A program made the position numbers and the translations under genes. Shown piece by piece: positions 44,112 through 53,793 of a stretch of 61,652 nucleotides of DNA (position 1 is the first letter of the stretch; each line of letters starts with the position of its first letter). Below the pieces are notes generated by a model. It was not told the origin of the DNA, made no database searches, and saw only the letters and a program-made list of their open reading frames with translations. This stretch comes from an uncultured Lachnospiraceae bacterium. GTDB taxonomy: Bacteria; Bacillota; Clostridia; Lachnospirales; Lachnospiraceae. The stretch covers positions 1 through 61,652 of the forward strand of contig CAMBAN010000003.1 of the NCBI GenBank assembly GCA_945864145.1, in the 5' to 3' direction.

Positions 44112-44998
44112 TACTTGTCACCTCCGCAATGACCACATCCGCCGTGATGTGTATCACCTTCCTGTAATTTCAACATTGCTCTGCCTTCAGCTGTTTTATA
44201 AATCTGCTGACGCTTCATTGCCTCATCAAAATTAACAAGATGGCCATCGAACTCAGGTCCGTCTACACAGGCGAATTTCACTTCATTACCTACTGTAACA
44301 CGGCAGGCTCCACACATGCCTGTACCATCTACCATAATAGGATTTAAGCTTACGATAGTTGGAATCCCAAGCTCTTTTGTAAGCTTACATACAAATTTCA
44401 TCATAATCATTGGTCCAATTGCGACACAAAGGTCATATTTTTTACCTTCATCTACCAAATCCTGGATAGTCTGGGTAACCATACCTTTTCTACCATAGGA
44501 ACCATCATCTGTTGTTATATACAGATTACCTGCAACAGCTTTCATTTCCTCTTCTAAAATGAGTAAGTCATGATTTTTTGCACCTACGATAACATCAGCT
44601 GCAAATCCATTTTCATGCAACCATTTTACCTGTGGATAGACAGGAGCTGTTCCAACACCACCTGCAACAAATAAAATCTTTTTCTTTGCTAATTCACTCT
44701 TATCTTCTTTTACTAATTCAGATGCGCAGCCTAATGGTCCGACAAAATCATGGAATGCATCGCCTGCTTTTAAAGCAGCCATTCTGGTAGTTTCTGCTCC
44801 TACTGTCTGAAATACGATAGTAATTGTGCCATTTTCTCTGTCATAGTCACAAATGGTCAATGGAATTCTTTCTCCATCCTCATCCATTCTCACAATTACA
44901 AACTGTCCAGGCTCACAATTTTTTGCAACTCTTGGAGCCTTTACAACCATGGAATAAATATTGGTTGTTAATTCCTTTGCTTCTAAAATCTGATACAT
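44111..44998 (-). CDS. NfnS: sulfide/dihydroorotate dehydrogenase-like FAD/NAD-binding subunit
   Basis: 295 aa from ATG 44998, with AGGAGG upstream (the frame extends to 45091 without a ribosome site). A ferredoxin-reductase-like FAD domain (EPGQFVIVRMDEDGERIPLTICDYD) is followed by an NAD domain (VAGGVGTAPVYPQVKWL). A [2Fe-2S]-type cysteine cluster (MCGACRVTVG, then CVDGPEFDGH) and a C-terminal Cys/His-rich tail (HHGGCGHCGG) close the protein. It resembles PyrK-type subunits, but the partner gene identifies it as NfnS. Cytoplasmic redox balancing is the expected role. Confidence 0.9.
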   Translation of the reverse strand: MYQILEAKELTTNIYSMVVKAPRVAKNCEPGQFVIVRMDEDGERIPLTICDYDRENGTITIVFQTVGAETTRMAALKAGDAFHDFVGPLGCASELVKEDKSELAKKKILFVAGGVGTAPVYPQVKWLHENGFAADVIVGAKNHDLLILEEEMKAVAGNLYITTDDGSYGRKGMVTQTIQDLVDEGKKYDLCVAIGPMIMMKFVCKLTKELGIPTIVSLNPIMVDGTGMCGACRVTVGNEVKFACVDGPEFDGHLVNFDEAMKRQQIYKTAEGRAMLKLQEGDTHHGGCGHCGGDK

Positions 44999-45032
44999 AT
45001 AACTCCTCCTGCTATATAAACACATCTTATAC

Positions 45033-45061
45033 ATTTTAATGTATCTACGCTTCCTTTTCAA
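45033..45061 (-). promoter_or_regulatory. SigA-type promoter for nfnSL
   Basis: TTGAAA and TAAAAT separated by 17 bases on the minus strand, about 35 bases upstream of the NfnS ATG. The terminator-like hairpin of the preceding gene abuts it. Confidence 0.58.
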
Positions 45062-45064
45062 TGC

Positions 45065-45107
45065 AAAATGAATATTTTTGCACCAAAACACAAAAAATAT
45101 TCATTTT
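45065..45107. terminator. Long AT-rich hairpin between the zinc-ribbon/TPR gene and nfnSL
   Basis: A 15-bp perfect stem (AAAATGAATATTTTT with its inverse, 45065-45079 and 45093-45107) and a 13-base loop, 8 bases past the stop codon of the upstream gene. Its arms are U-rich but no separate T-run follows, so efficiency is uncertain. Confidence 0.55.
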
Positions 45108-45114
45108 ATGCAAG

Positions 45115-46569
45115 TTAAAATAGGGGACTCAAGTAGTATTTCCCTTCACCAAGCTTTCTTGCATTGTATAAATCTGCAGTATTCACATTGATTGCATAAA
45201 GATTGTTTGTATCATGTTCTTTATTTGTTGTATCCGTATATTTTTCAGCTACAATATAATACAACACCTCATCAATGTTTACTACTGATTTAATATCATA
45301 GCTGTTTATACCAAGTTTATGTGGGACATGTCCCTCCAAATCCGTAAGTGTACCATTTACAACTAACTGATTTTTAAGTACCTGTAACGCTAAATCACCC
45401 GGAAAATTAGCCTGCACTGTAAGTTGATAAGTTCTTCTGACCACATCACTGGCAATCCCTTTTTCATTAATAGCGACTACAGAAAGATTGCTTGTACCAT
45501 ACAGCATTTCAATTGGTTCTGTATAACGGGTGCTGCTTTTGGTCGGTGTACTGCCATCAATTGTATAATAGATTTTTGTATCTGCATCATGATAAATTTC
45601 TATCATCTGTGGTTCTGTATAAGTGCCACTGACCAAACTGATATCAGGCGCTTTTGGTGCAGACAGACTGATATAGTAATTCATGGTTACAATATCACTT
45701 TTTATACCGTACATATTTACAAAAAAAGCTTTTACGGTATAATCGCCAGCCTGTAAAGTAATAGGTTCCTCATAGACCATAGAATTTTGTGTCGGCGTTG
45801 AACCATCTAAAGTATAGTAGATAAATCCATCTGTCATGCTCTCTAGGGTGAGCGTCTGAATATCTGCATAAACGCCACCTTCAATACTAAACAATGGCTC
45901 TTTTGCTGCATACGCACCATAGACTTTCAAAATCTCTTCATTCTCACAATCTGCTAAAAGTGCCCCCATCTTATCATATGCCTTTTGCTCCTGATATAAG
46001 GATAAAAGCTTTTCTGTAATCTGCGAAGTATAAGTAGCATCTGCCGTTCGAAGCAATTCTTCCAAAACGGTTACTGCGCTTTGAAGATTTCCTTTCTTTT
46101 CATATACTTCTGCCAGTACGATACGTGCATCTATTTTGCTTTGGTCAATAGCAAGTGCCCTGTCCAAATAGGAGATTGCGGTATCATACTCACCGGCATC
46201 TATGTAAGCCAATGCCTTTTCATATTGATAAGGAAAAGAATTGTATTGCTTTGTATGCACAACACGTATACTGATAAATACAATAAGCATACAAAGCAAA
46301 ACTCCTGCCACAAAAAGCAAAATGGTCTTATGTTTTCGGAAGGATTCTCCAAGATGTTCTCTTGCTTTGTCATTCTTCCAGTCTTCTTCAAACATGGTGT
46401 CTTCCGATGTATCCTGCTCCAAAAAGCTTTTTGCAATTTTTTTCATTGTTTCATTAATCTGTGCTTCATATTCCGGCTCGAATTCCGGCACAATCTTTAC
46501 TTCTTCCCCACATACTTCACACAGCAGTTTCCCCTCTGGTATTTCATTTCCACATTTAGGACATTTCAT
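45115..46569 (-). CDS. Zinc-ribbon, TPR and chitobiase-like beta-domain membrane protein
   Basis: 484 aa mosaic. A zinc ribbon lies at residues 3-20 (CxxC at 3/6 and 17/20), an acidic linker, one transmembrane helix (about 82-104), then TPR-like helices (about 112-190, DAGEYDTAISYLDRALAID). Two chitobiase/hexosaminidase C-terminal-like repeats follow (about 240-295 and 325-380), each centred on YYT(L/I)DGSTPT. The topology puts the ribbon inside and the beta repeats outside, which would suit an envelope assembly or sensing role. No catalytic motif is seen. Function unknown. Confidence 0.82.
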   Translation of the reverse strand: MKCPKCGNEIPEGKLLCEVCGEEVKIVPEFEPEYEAQINETMKKIAKSFLEQDTSEDTMFEEDWKNDKAREHLGESFRKHKTILLFVAGVLLCMLIVFISIRVVHTKQYNSFPYQYEKALAYIDAGEYDTAISYLDRALAIDQSKIDARIVLAEVYEKKGNLQSAVTVLEELLRTADATYTSQITEKLLSLYQEQKAYDKMGALLADCENEEILKVYGAYAAKEPLFSIEGGVYADIQTLTLESMTDGFIYYTLDGSTPTQNSMVYEEPITLQAGDYTVKAFFVNMYGIKSDIVTMNYYISLSAPKAPDISLVSGTYTEPQMIEIYHDADTKIYYTIDGSTPTKSSTRYTEPIEMLYGTSNLSVVAINEKGIASDVVRRTYQLTVQANFPGDLALQVLKNQLVVNGTLTDLEGHVPHKLGINSYDIKSVVNIDEVLYYIVAEKYTDTTNKEHDTNNLYAINVNTADLYNARKLGEGKYYLSPLF

Positions 46570-46589
46570 GCTTAACTCCTTGTTATGTC

Positions 46590-48260
46590 TTAAAATAGTC
46601 CAGTAATTACACCTTGATCTGTAACATCAATATTATATGCAGCAGGCTCCTTTGGAAGTCCCGGCATAGTCATAATGGTACCTGTTAGAGCTACAACAAA
46701 GCCTGCTCCTGCTGATACATAAACCTCACGAATATTAATTACAAAATCCTTTGGTCTTCCCAAAAGAGTCGGATCATCTGATAAAGAATACTGATTTTTT
46801 GCCATACAAATAGGTAATTCTCCGTATCCCTGTGTTGTCAGTCTCTCTATCTGCTTAGAAGCAGCACTTGAAAATACAACCTCTTTTGCACCATAAATTT
46901 CCTTGGCAATACAACTGATTTTTTCTTTGATTGGCAGTTTTTCATCATATAAAGGTGCAAAGTTACTCTTCTTTGTCTCTAATGTATGTAAGACAGCATT
47001 TGCTAATTCAATACCACCTTCACCACCATGCTCCCATACTTTAGAAAGTGCAAATTCGCAATTTCTTTCCTGGCAGAAGTTTCTTACAAAGGCAATTTCT
47101 TCTTCTGTATCTGTAATGAAAGCATTTAAAGTAACTACAACAGGCACATTATATCTCTGCAGATTCTCTATATGTTTTTCTAAATTTGCAATGCCTTTTG
47201 CAAGAGCATCCATATTTTCTGTATTCAAATCTTTTTTAGCAACACCACCATTATATTTCAAAGCACGGATGGTAGCCACTAATACAACAGCATCCGGATG
47301 TAAGCCAGCCTGTCTGCACTTAATATCAAAGAACTTTTCAGCTCCAAGATCTGCACCAAATCCAGCCTCTGTAATGACATAATCAGCCATTTTCAAAGCC
47401 GCTTTTGTCGCTCTGACACTATTACAGCCATGAGCAATATTTGCAAAAGGTCCACCATGAACGATAGCAGGTGTATGCTCCAAAGTCTGAATCAGATTAG
47501 GCTTTATTGCATCCTTTAGCAAAGCAGCCATTGCTCCTGTTGCCTGAATCTGTCCTGCGGTAACCGGTTCTCCTGCGTAATTGTATGCAACTACCATTCT
47601 GTCTAATCGTTTCTTTAAATCTTCCATATTTTCTGCAAGACAAAGAACAGCCATGATTTCAGAAGCTACAGTAATGACAAAATGATCTTCTCTGACAAAT
47701 CCGTCCATTTTGCTTCCCATACCAACTACAATATTTCTCAATACACGATCATTCATATCCAAACATCTTTTCCATACAATTTGTCTGGTATCGATACCGA
47801 GAGCATTTCCCTGTTGGATATGATTGTCCAACAATGCTGCACAAAGATTATTTGCTGAAGTAATGGCATGAAAATCGCCGGTAAAGTGCAAATTTAAGTC
47901 TTCCATTGGCACTACCTGAGCCATTCCACCACCAGCAGCACCGCCCTTGATACCAAAGCATGGTCCAAGAGAAGGCTCTCTTAAAGCAATTACCGCTTTT
48001 TTACCAAGTTTTCCAAATGCCTGTCCCAGACCGACACTTGTAGTTGTTTTTCCTTCACCTGCCGGAGTAGGGTTGATAGCTGTCACTAAAATCAGCTTAC
48101 CATTTTCATTGTTTTCTATTTTCTGCAAATATTCTTCTGAAATCTTTGCTTTGTACTTTCCGTATAACTCCAGGTCTTCCGATTCCAATCCAAGTGACTT
48201 AGCCACCTCAGTAATTGGTAATAATTCTGCTTCCTGTGCAATTTCAATATCTGTTTTCAT
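46590..48260 (-). CDS. fhs: Formate-tetrahydrofolate ligase
   Basis: ATP-dependent activation of formate to 10-formyl-THF, entry to the methyl branch of the Wood-Ljungdahl pathway or to purine and fMet synthesis. 556 aa from ATG 48260 (GAGGAG 8 bases upstream; the frame extends to 48344 in AT-rich leader). The P-loop segment [17 protein letters not shown] and the family motifs [18 protein letters not shown] and FTGDFHAI are intact. It is followed after 20 bases by the zinc-ribbon/TPR gene. Confidence 0.97.
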   Translation of the reverse strand: MKTDIEIAQEAELLPITEVAKSLGLESEDLELYGKYKAKISEEYLQKIENNENGKLILVTAINPTPAGEGKTTTSVGLGQAFGKLGKKAVIALREPSLGPCFGIKGGAAGGGMAQVVPMEDLNLHFTGDFHAITSANNLCAALLDNHIQQGNALGIDTRQIVWKRCLDMNDRVLRNIVVGMGSKMDGFVREDHFVITVASEIMAVLCLAENMEDLKKRLDRMVVAYNYAGEPVTAGQIQATGAMAALLKDAIKPNLIQTLEHTPAIVHGGPFANIAHGCNSVRATKAALKMADYVITEAGFGADLGAEKFFDIKCRQAGLHPDAVVLVATIRALKYNGGVAKKDLNTENMDALAKGIANLEKHIENLQRYNVPVVVTLNAFITDTEEEIAFVRNFCQERNCEFALSKVWEHGGEGGIELANAVLHTLETKKSNFAPLYDEKLPIKEKISCIAKEIYGAKEVVFSSAASKQIERLTTQGYGELPICMAKNQYSLSDDPTLLGRPKDFVINIREVYVSAGAGFVVALTGTIMTMPGLPKEPAAYNIDVTDQGVITGLF

Positions 48261-48299
48261 TTGGCAACTCCTCTTCTTGCTTTTGTGATTAACATTTTC

Positions 48300-48328
48300 A
48301 TTGTACACGTAAAAATGCAATTCGTCTA
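48300..48328 (-). promoter_or_regulatory. Possible promoter for fhs
   Basis: TAGACG and TACAAT separated by 17 bases on the minus strand, about 40 bases before the fhs ATG; the -35 box is 4 of 6 to consensus, similar to that of proB. Confidence 0.4.
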
Positions 48329-48350
48329 CAAAAACAGTAAACAACTTTCA

Positions 48351-51041
48351 TTATAAGTGTTCTTCAACAAATGTTTCGAATTGTTCCGGGCTCATCAGGA
48401 TTTTTCTTGGTTTTGTTCCTTCTTCAGCACCCACAACTCCGGCATTTTCCAATTGGTCAACAATCCTGGCTGCCCTGTTAAAACCGATTTTGAACACACG
48501 CTGTAGCATACCAATGGAAGCCTTGTCCTTTTCAATCACGAAACGACCTGCATCCGCAAAGTAGGAATCATAATCACTTCCACTATTAGCTGTTGCTCCG
48601 GCAAAAGCAGTTCCTGTCTGCATGGTAGTTTTGATTTTTTCTTCAATCTCTGTATTATAGGAAATATTTCCAAGCTGTTGATTTTTCAAAAATTCTACAA
48701 CATCAGAGACTTCCGAATCTGAAACAAAAGCCCCCTGAACTCTGCCTGGCTTTGCATAACCCTGCGGATAAAAAAGCATATCTCCTTTTCCAAGAAGCTT
48801 TTCTGCGCCATTCATATCCAAAATGGTTCGTGAATCTACACCACTGGATACACTAAAAGCAATTCGACTTGGCATATTGGCTTTGATTAGACCCGTGATG
48901 ACATCTACGGACGGTCTTTGCGTCGCAATAATCAGATGAATACCTGCTGCACGGGCAAGCTGTGCCAAACGGCAAATACTTTCTTCCACCTCTCCGGCGG
49001 CTACCATCATCAAATCTGCAAGCTCATCTACAATAATAACGATTTGAGGCATTTTATGTAACGGCTCTCCGTTTGCATCACACTTTCCTGCTTCTACAGC
49101 TTTGTTATACCCCTTTAAATCACGTACATTCATCTCTGCAAATTTTTGATATCGGTCTGTCATTTCTGCAACGCCCCAATGTAATGCAGCAGAGGCCTTT
49201 TTCGGGTCTGTTACAACAGGTATCATCAAATGTGGAATACCATTATAGACGCTAAGCTCTACTACCTTTGGATCAATCATAATCATTTTGACGTCACTTG
49301 GACTTGCTTTGTACAAAATACTCATAATAATTGTATTAATACAAACAGATTTACCGGAGCCTGTAGCACCGGCAATCAGAACATGTGGCATTTTGGCAAT
49401 GTCTGTAACGACAACCTTTCCGCCAATGTCTTTACCCACTGCAAAAGCAAGATTGGACGGAAATTTTTGAAATTCATCCGTTTCCAGTAAATCTCTTAAC
49501 ATTACGGTACTGTTTTCTTTATTTGGAACTTCAATACCCACTGCCGCTTTTCCGGGAATCGGAGCTTCAATACGAATATCTGTCGCTGCAAGATTTAGCT
49601 TGATATCGTCTGCAAGCCCCACTATTTTACTTACTTTGACACCTTGCTCCGGCTGCATTTCATAACGGGTAACAGACGGTCCCTGACTGATATCTGTTAT
49701 GGTGACCTTTACTCCAAAATTTTGTAACGTTTGCTGCAAGCGATATGCTGTTTCTTTCAAGCTTTTAGACGTATCTCCTTTTGCCCCTTCTCCGTGTTTA
49801 AGCAGGCGTAAAGGCGGAAACACATATTTTGCAGGTTCTTCCTGCTTAACGATTTGCTCTGCAATCTTTGTTTCTTCCTGCTGTACCTGTTTCTTTTCTT
49901 CAGCTGTAAATTTGTGGGTATTTCTTCTTTCTTCCTGTTTTTCTGACACTTCTGTCATTTTTGCAATTGTATTTTCTGTTACCGGTTCAGGCATTTCACG
50001 ATAAGCTTCTTCATCGAGTTCCTGCAAAAATCCTTTTTCCAATGGTTTTTGCGCTGCAAAGGCAGGTTCCTTATTCATCCATTCATTTACAGGTTCAATC
50101 GCTATCTGTTTTTTCTCTGCCTGTTCAAAATCTTCTTCGCTTAAAACGATTTCATGGATATCCGCCTTCGTATGATTTGGTTGCATTTTATCAGGCTTCA
50201 AGGTCACTGCAGACATAGGCACAACGCCTTCTGCCTTACGATCCATACGTCGTACTTTTCCAGGCACTTCAGCAGTATTTTGCGCCTGCGTCTCTTTTTT
50301 ACGTCTGCGGCGTTCTCTTTCTTCCTGTATTTCTTTTTCTTCTATGAATTCATATTCCGGTTCCTCATACTGCTCACGAATTTTTACCATATCCTCTTTT
50401 GCAGCTTCGTACAGATAGGCACTGCCCTTCTTCACACCAGACAAAAAGCTTTTCTCTGTAATGATTACGACACAAACGATACCAAGTGCAATCATGAGAA
50501 AAAGTGTGCCCCAAAATCCCATAAACTGATAAAGCATGTGAGCAAGTACACCAAACAATACACCTCCACCTGCTCGATGCTCCGCTGAGGTCTGATAAAG
50601 CTGCTTTAGCCACAGCTCTTCTGTCAGCAAGCCTTCCTGTCTCATTGCCATAAAACAAAAAATGCCTGTAATAAATAAAAGTACCATACCACTAATCAGT
50701 TTTAACACTGCCACACGATTTCCCTTATTGGAAATTTCAAAGGCAACTCCTAAAAAAATAATCAGTGGCACTATATAGGCCAATAGGCCAAATAAACCAA
50801 ACATGACATCGGAAATGCCTGTCGCAAGGCTTCCTTTTATGACACGGATGACACATAAAAAGATAAATACAACAATTGCCAAAAGCAGAATAAGCACTGC
50901 TTCATTGACAACTGCAGGATTTACCTCATTTCTTTTCTTTTTTCTATTTGTCTTTGTATTTCTTGTAGTTCCTTTTTTCGCAGAAGTTTTTCTGGTATTA
51001 CTGCTTTTTGCGGTTGATGTTCGTTTCCCTGAAGATGTCAT
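48351..51041 (-). CDS. FtsK/SpoIIIE-family DNA translocase
   Basis: Membrane-anchored hexameric motor that moves chromosomal DNA through the closing septum. 896 aa from ATG 51041. A basic Ser/Thr-rich tail precedes four transmembrane helices (about 40-185) and a Glu/Lys-rich linker (about 210-400). The RecA-type motor has GATGSGKS (Walker A), MIMIDPK and VIIVDELADLMM (Walker B), and a winged-helix gamma domain closes the protein (IGMLQRVFKIGFNRAARIVDQLE). TepA next door and the sporulation genes nearby favour SpoIIIE, but FtsK cannot be excluded. Confidence 0.95.
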   Translation of the reverse strand: MTSSGKRTSTAKSSNTRKTSAKKGTTRNTKTNRKKKRNEVNPAVVNEAVLILLLAIVVFIFLCVIRVIKGSLATGISDVMFGLFGLLAYIVPLIIFLGVAFEISNKGNRVAVLKLISGMVLLFITGIFCFMAMRQEGLLTEELWLKQLYQTSAEHRAGGGVLFGVLAHMLYQFMGFWGTLFLMIALGIVCVVIITEKSFLSGVKKGSAYLYEAAKEDMVKIREQYEEPEYEFIEEKEIQEERERRRRKKETQAQNTAEVPGKVRRMDRKAEGVVPMSAVTLKPDKMQPNHTKADIHEIVLSEEDFEQAEKKQIAIEPVNEWMNKEPAFAAQKPLEKGFLQELDEEAYREMPEPVTENTIAKMTEVSEKQEERRNTHKFTAEEKKQVQQEETKIAEQIVKQEEPAKYVFPPLRLLKHGEGAKGDTSKSLKETAYRLQQTLQNFGVKVTITDISQGPSVTRYEMQPEQGVKVSKIVGLADDIKLNLAATDIRIEAPIPGKAAVGIEVPNKENSTVMLRDLLETDEFQKFPSNLAFAVGKDIGGKVVVTDIAKMPHVLIAGATGSGKSVCINTIIMSILYKASPSDVKMIMIDPKVVELSVYNGIPHLMIPVVTDPKKASAALHWGVAEMTDRYQKFAEMNVRDLKGYNKAVEAGKCDANGEPLHKMPQIVIIVDELADLMMVAAGEVEESICRLAQLARAAGIHLIIATQRPSVDVITGLIKANMPSRIAFSVSSGVDSRTILDMNGAEKLLGKGDMLFYPQGYAKPGRVQGAFVSDSEVSDVVEFLKNQQLGNISYNTEIEEKIKTTMQTGTAFAGATANSGSDYDSYFADAGRFVIEKDKASIGMLQRVFKIGFNRAARIVDQLENAGVVGAEEGTKPRKILMSPEQFETFVEEHL

Positions 51042-51116
51042 ACAAATATCTAATCCCCCTGTTTCATTTAAAGCCATATGCTTTACATAATAGTATAACA
51101 TTTCTGACAGGGCTTG

Positions 51117-51794
51117 TCATGTTCTTTTATTTTCCTCTATCATTTCATGGAGCTTAGCAATCGCCTGGGAAATTCCACCCACTTCATCAATAATGCCTTC
51201 TCTTACTGCTTCCTCACCACAAAGAATAGAGCCTACATCCTTCGTTAAAACTCCGGTTTCCATCATCAATTCATTTAAGCGTTCTTTTTTTATTTTACTG
51301 TGAGAGCATACAAAAGCAATGATTCTGTTTTGTACATCATAAAAGCATTTGTAGGTCTGCGGTGCGCCAATGACAGTACCTGTCATCCGCACCGGATGAA
51401 TGACCATGGTTCCTGACGGTACAATAAAGGAATAATTTGTACTGGCAGCAATAGGAACTCCTATACTATGGCTTCCGCCAAGCACCAGTGAAACACTCGG
51501 TTTACTCAAGGAAGCTATCATCTCTGCAATGGCAAGCCCTGCTTCCACATCTCCACCCATCGTATTTAATATGACAATAATGCCATCTATTTCTTTATCA
51601 TCTTCAATGGAAGCAAGCTTGGGCAATAGACTTTCATATTTTGTTGCTTTTGATTGGGAAGAAAGTGTCTCATGTCCTTCAATCTCTCCAATAATAGAAA
51701 TCAAAAAAATATGATGGTCTTTTTCATCATTTTCCAGCTTTGTCACTTCATGTTCATCACTTTGCTTATTCTCTTTTTCCTTATCCTCTGCCAT
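51117..51794 (-). CDS. ClpP-like protease TepA (translocation-enhancing protein family)
   Basis: 225 aa, related to ClpP and SppA and lacking a signal peptide. The Ser nucleophile is in GGSHSIGVP (about 106-114), the His in VIHPVRM (about 130-136), and the fold strands (IIVILNTMGGDVEAG) match ClpP. In Bacillus, tepA lies beside spoIIIE with ylzJ between; here TepA is followed directly by the translocase gene (75-base gap). AGAAAGG with a 14-base spacer precedes the ATG. Confidence 0.88.
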   Translation of the reverse strand: MAEDKEKENKQSDEHEVTKLENDEKDHHIFLISIIGEIEGHETLSSQSKATKYESLLPKLASIEDDKEIDGIIVILNTMGGDVEAGLAIAEMIASLSKPSVSLVLGGSHSIGVPIAASTNYSFIVPSGTMVIHPVRMTGTVIGAPQTYKCFYDVQNRIIAFVCSHSKIKKERLNELMMETGVLTKDVGSILCGEEAVREGIIDEVGGISQAIAKLHEMIEENKRT

Positions 51795-51822
51795 TTGTCA
51801 TACCTAAGCCTTTCTTTTTTCC

Positions 51823-52020
51823 TTAGTATTTCCTCATGGTCAAAGTTTTATTACTTTTTGACAGAACCTTATCAAAAAGTACGCTTGCTTCCAACAAATC
51901 AAATCCTACAGAAATCTTCTTGCCGTTGGGTCCACAATTGTTCTCCCTGTTCGCGCCATCTTCTGCAGCCACCTCTGCATAATACAACTTGAAAAATATC
52001 CCTTTCATTAAAATCATCAT
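51823..52020 (-). CDS. Small hypothetical ORF upstream of tepA
   Basis: 65 codons, starting in a 4-base ATGA overlap with the preceding gene. No domain is recognised and no membrane segment is clear. Base composition is higher in G+C than its neighbours across about 51855-51995, and codons such as AGG, CCC and GGC are more frequent than usual here. It does not convincingly match YlzJ, the small protein often found near tepA. It may be a real coupled gene or a short inserted sequence that happens to be open. Confidence 0.4.
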   Translation of the reverse strand: MMILMKGIFFKLYYAEVAAEDGANRENNCGPNGKKISVGFDLLEASVLFDKVLSKSNKTLTMRKY

Positions 52021-52367
52021 ACAATATCAAAGAAATCCATGCCTGTCATGTCCTTTAAGTCAAAATCATCATCTTCTGGAAAATCTGTCAATTTGAAATC
52101 CATTTCCTTATGCTCTCTTCTCTTTGGAACCGGTAATGGATTTTCTATCATTTGTAAAGGCTTTTGTCCTACGGCATCCACCGTAATCTCTTTCATACCT
52201 GCAGGACTTACTGTATCTGAGTTCACTTCAACTGACACAACTGTCACTTTTTCTTCCTGTTTTTGTGCAGGTTCTTCCTGTTTTCCTAATATATCATCCA
52301 AAGTAATGACACCTGTATAAGATGTTTCTTCTTCCAGTGATTCCATTGTTTCGTTTTTTGACTTCAT
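52017..52367 (-). CDS. Acidic, probably disordered protein of unknown function
   Basis: 116 aa, strongly acidic with Glu/Gln/Lys-rich low complexity (about 25-75) and an Asp-rich C-terminus (DFPEDDDFDLKDMTGMDFFDI). No signal peptide or transmembrane helix. A short N-terminal motif (YTGVITLDDILG) and the acidic tail may be binding peptides. It lies 24 bases downstream of metY and overlaps the next ORF by 4 bases. Not recognised; likely real given position and codon use. Confidence 0.6.
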   Translation of the reverse strand: MKSKNETMESLEEETSYTGVITLDDILGKQEEPAQKQEEKVTVVSVEVNSDTVSPAGMKEITVDAVGQKPLQMIENPLPVPKRREHKEMDFKLTDFPEDDDFDLKDMTGMDFFDIV

Positions 52368-52391
52368 AGGCTATGAACTCCATTCTATTTA

Positions 52392-53690
52392 CTAATCAAC
52401 GTAACTTAATGCCTGCTCAATATCTGCAATGATATCCTTCACATTTTCAATACCTACAGAAAAACGAATTAAATCAGGCTGTACACCTGCCTCAACTAAC
52501 TGTTCGTCTGTCATTTGTCTATGTGTATGACTTGCCGGATGAAGCACGCAGGTTCTCGCATCTGCTACATGAGTTACGATAGCTGCAAGCTTTAAATGAT
52601 CCATAAAGATTTCGCTGACAGCTCTTCCACCCTTTAAACCAAAGGAAATAACGCCACATGTTCCATTTGGCATATACTTCTGCGCACGGTCATAATATTT
52701 ATTATCCTTTAATCCCGGATAGTTCACCCATGCTACTTTTTCATTCTGTTGTAACCAAGTTGCTACCTTCAATGCATTCTCACAATGTCTTGGTACTCTT
52801 AAATGAAGGGTTTCCAATCCAACATTTAAAAGGAAAGAATTCATTGGAGAAGGAATAGAACCCAAATCTCTCATTAACTGAACAGTAGCTTTGGTAATAT
52901 AGGCCTTTTTACCAAAAGCCTTTGTATAGATAACACCATGATAAGAATCGTCCGGTGTAGTCAATCCATGGAATTTATCTCCGTACTTATCCCAGTCAAA
53001 ATTACCTGAGTCAACGATAGCACCACCAATACACATAGCATGACCATCCATATATTTTGTGGTAGAGTGCGTTACAATATCTACACCAAATTCAAAAGGT
53101 CTGCAATTGATTGGTGTTGCAAAAGTATTATCTACAATAAGTGGTACACCATGTACATGTGCAACCTTGGCAAATTTTTCAAAATCCAATACAACAAGGG
53201 CAGGATTTGCAATTGACTCAGCCAGTACACATTTTGTATTTTCGCGGAAGGCTTTGTTCAATTCTTCTTCCGGAGCATCCGGGTCAACGATAGTACAGTC
53301 AATGCCCATTTTTTTCATTGTAACAGTCAATAAATTGAATGTACCACCATATACAGTAGAGGAAAGTACAACATGATCCCCGGCTTCACAGATATTGAAA
53401 ACTGCATAATAATTAGCAGCCTGTCCTGAAGAAGTCAGCATGGCACCTACACCACCCTCTAATTCGCAGATTTTCTGAGCAACCATATCATTGGTAGGAT
53501 TCTGTAATCTGGTATAGAAATAGCCTTCTTCCTCCAAATCAAAGAGCTTTCCCATCTGCTCAGAGGTATCGTATTTGAAGGTTGTGGACTGGATAATAGG
53601 AAGTACTCTTGGTTCACCCTTTGTTGGCTTCCAGCCAGACTGGATACATTTCGTTTCAATTTCGTATTCTTTTTCATTTTCTTTGCTCAT
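52392..53690 (-). CDS. metY: O-acetylhomoserine sulfhydrylase / aminocarboxypropyltransferase
   Basis: PLP enzyme forming homocysteine from O-acetylhomoserine and sulfide. 432 aa; the length and a family-typical insertion place it with MetY rather than cystathionine gamma-synthase. Signatures are YFYTRLQNPTND, SSGQAANYYAV and DNTFATP, with the PLP lysine in THSTTKYMDGH. The C-terminal SVGIENVKDIIADIEQAL is standard. It has a SigA promoter at 53730-53758. I looked for a SAM riboswitch in the 158-base leader and found none. Confidence 0.95.
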   Translation of the reverse strand: MSKENEKEYEIETKCIQSGWKPTKGEPRVLPIIQSTTFKYDTSEQMGKLFDLEEEGYFYTRLQNPTNDMVAQKICELEGGVGAMLTSSGQAANYYAVFNICEAGDHVVLSSTVYGGTFNLLTVTMKKMGIDCTIVDPDAPEEELNKAFRENTKCVLAESIANPALVVLDFEKFAKVAHVHGVPLIVDNTFATPINCRPFEFGVDIVTHSTTKYMDGHAMCIGGAIVDSGNFDWDKYGDKFHGLTTPDDSYHGVIYTKAFGKKAYITKATVQLMRDLGSIPSPMNSFLLNVGLETLHLRVPRHCENALKVATWLQQNEKVAWVNYPGLKDNKYYDRAQKYMPNGTCGVISFGLKGGRAVSEIFMDHLKLAAIVTHVADARTCVLHPASHTHRQMTDEQLVEAGVQPDLIRFSVGIENVKDIIADIEQALSYVD

Positions 53691-53729
53691 GATGCACTCT
53701 ACTCCTTTAAATCAATGAATAACGAAAAT

Positions 53730-53758
53730 ATCATAACATATCTCTTGTTAGTTTTCAA
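53730..53758 (-). promoter_or_regulatory. SigA-type promoter for metY
   Basis: TTGAAA and TATGAT separated by 17 bases on the minus strand, about 40 bases before the metY ATG, downstream of the yebC terminator. Confidence 0.62.
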
Positions 53759-53793
53759 TGATATGTAAACTTAATCAATCAAATGTATTGTGC

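Noticed and set aside
46081-46606. Overlapping plus-strand open frames opposite the zinc-ribbon/TPR gene
   Set aside because: Cys/Phe-rich peptides typical of antisense translation of Lys/Glu-rich coding sequence; the minus-strand gene is well supported.
48279-48300. Possible Rex box upstream of fhs (TTGTGATTAACA)
   Set aside because: The half-sites overlap instead of having the required spacer, so it does not match TTGTTAA-N4-TTAACAA.
51823-52020. Identification of the 65-aa ORF as YlzJ
   Set aside because: It lies upstream of tepA rather than between tepA and spoIIIE, and the sequence does not show the YlzJ pattern I remember.
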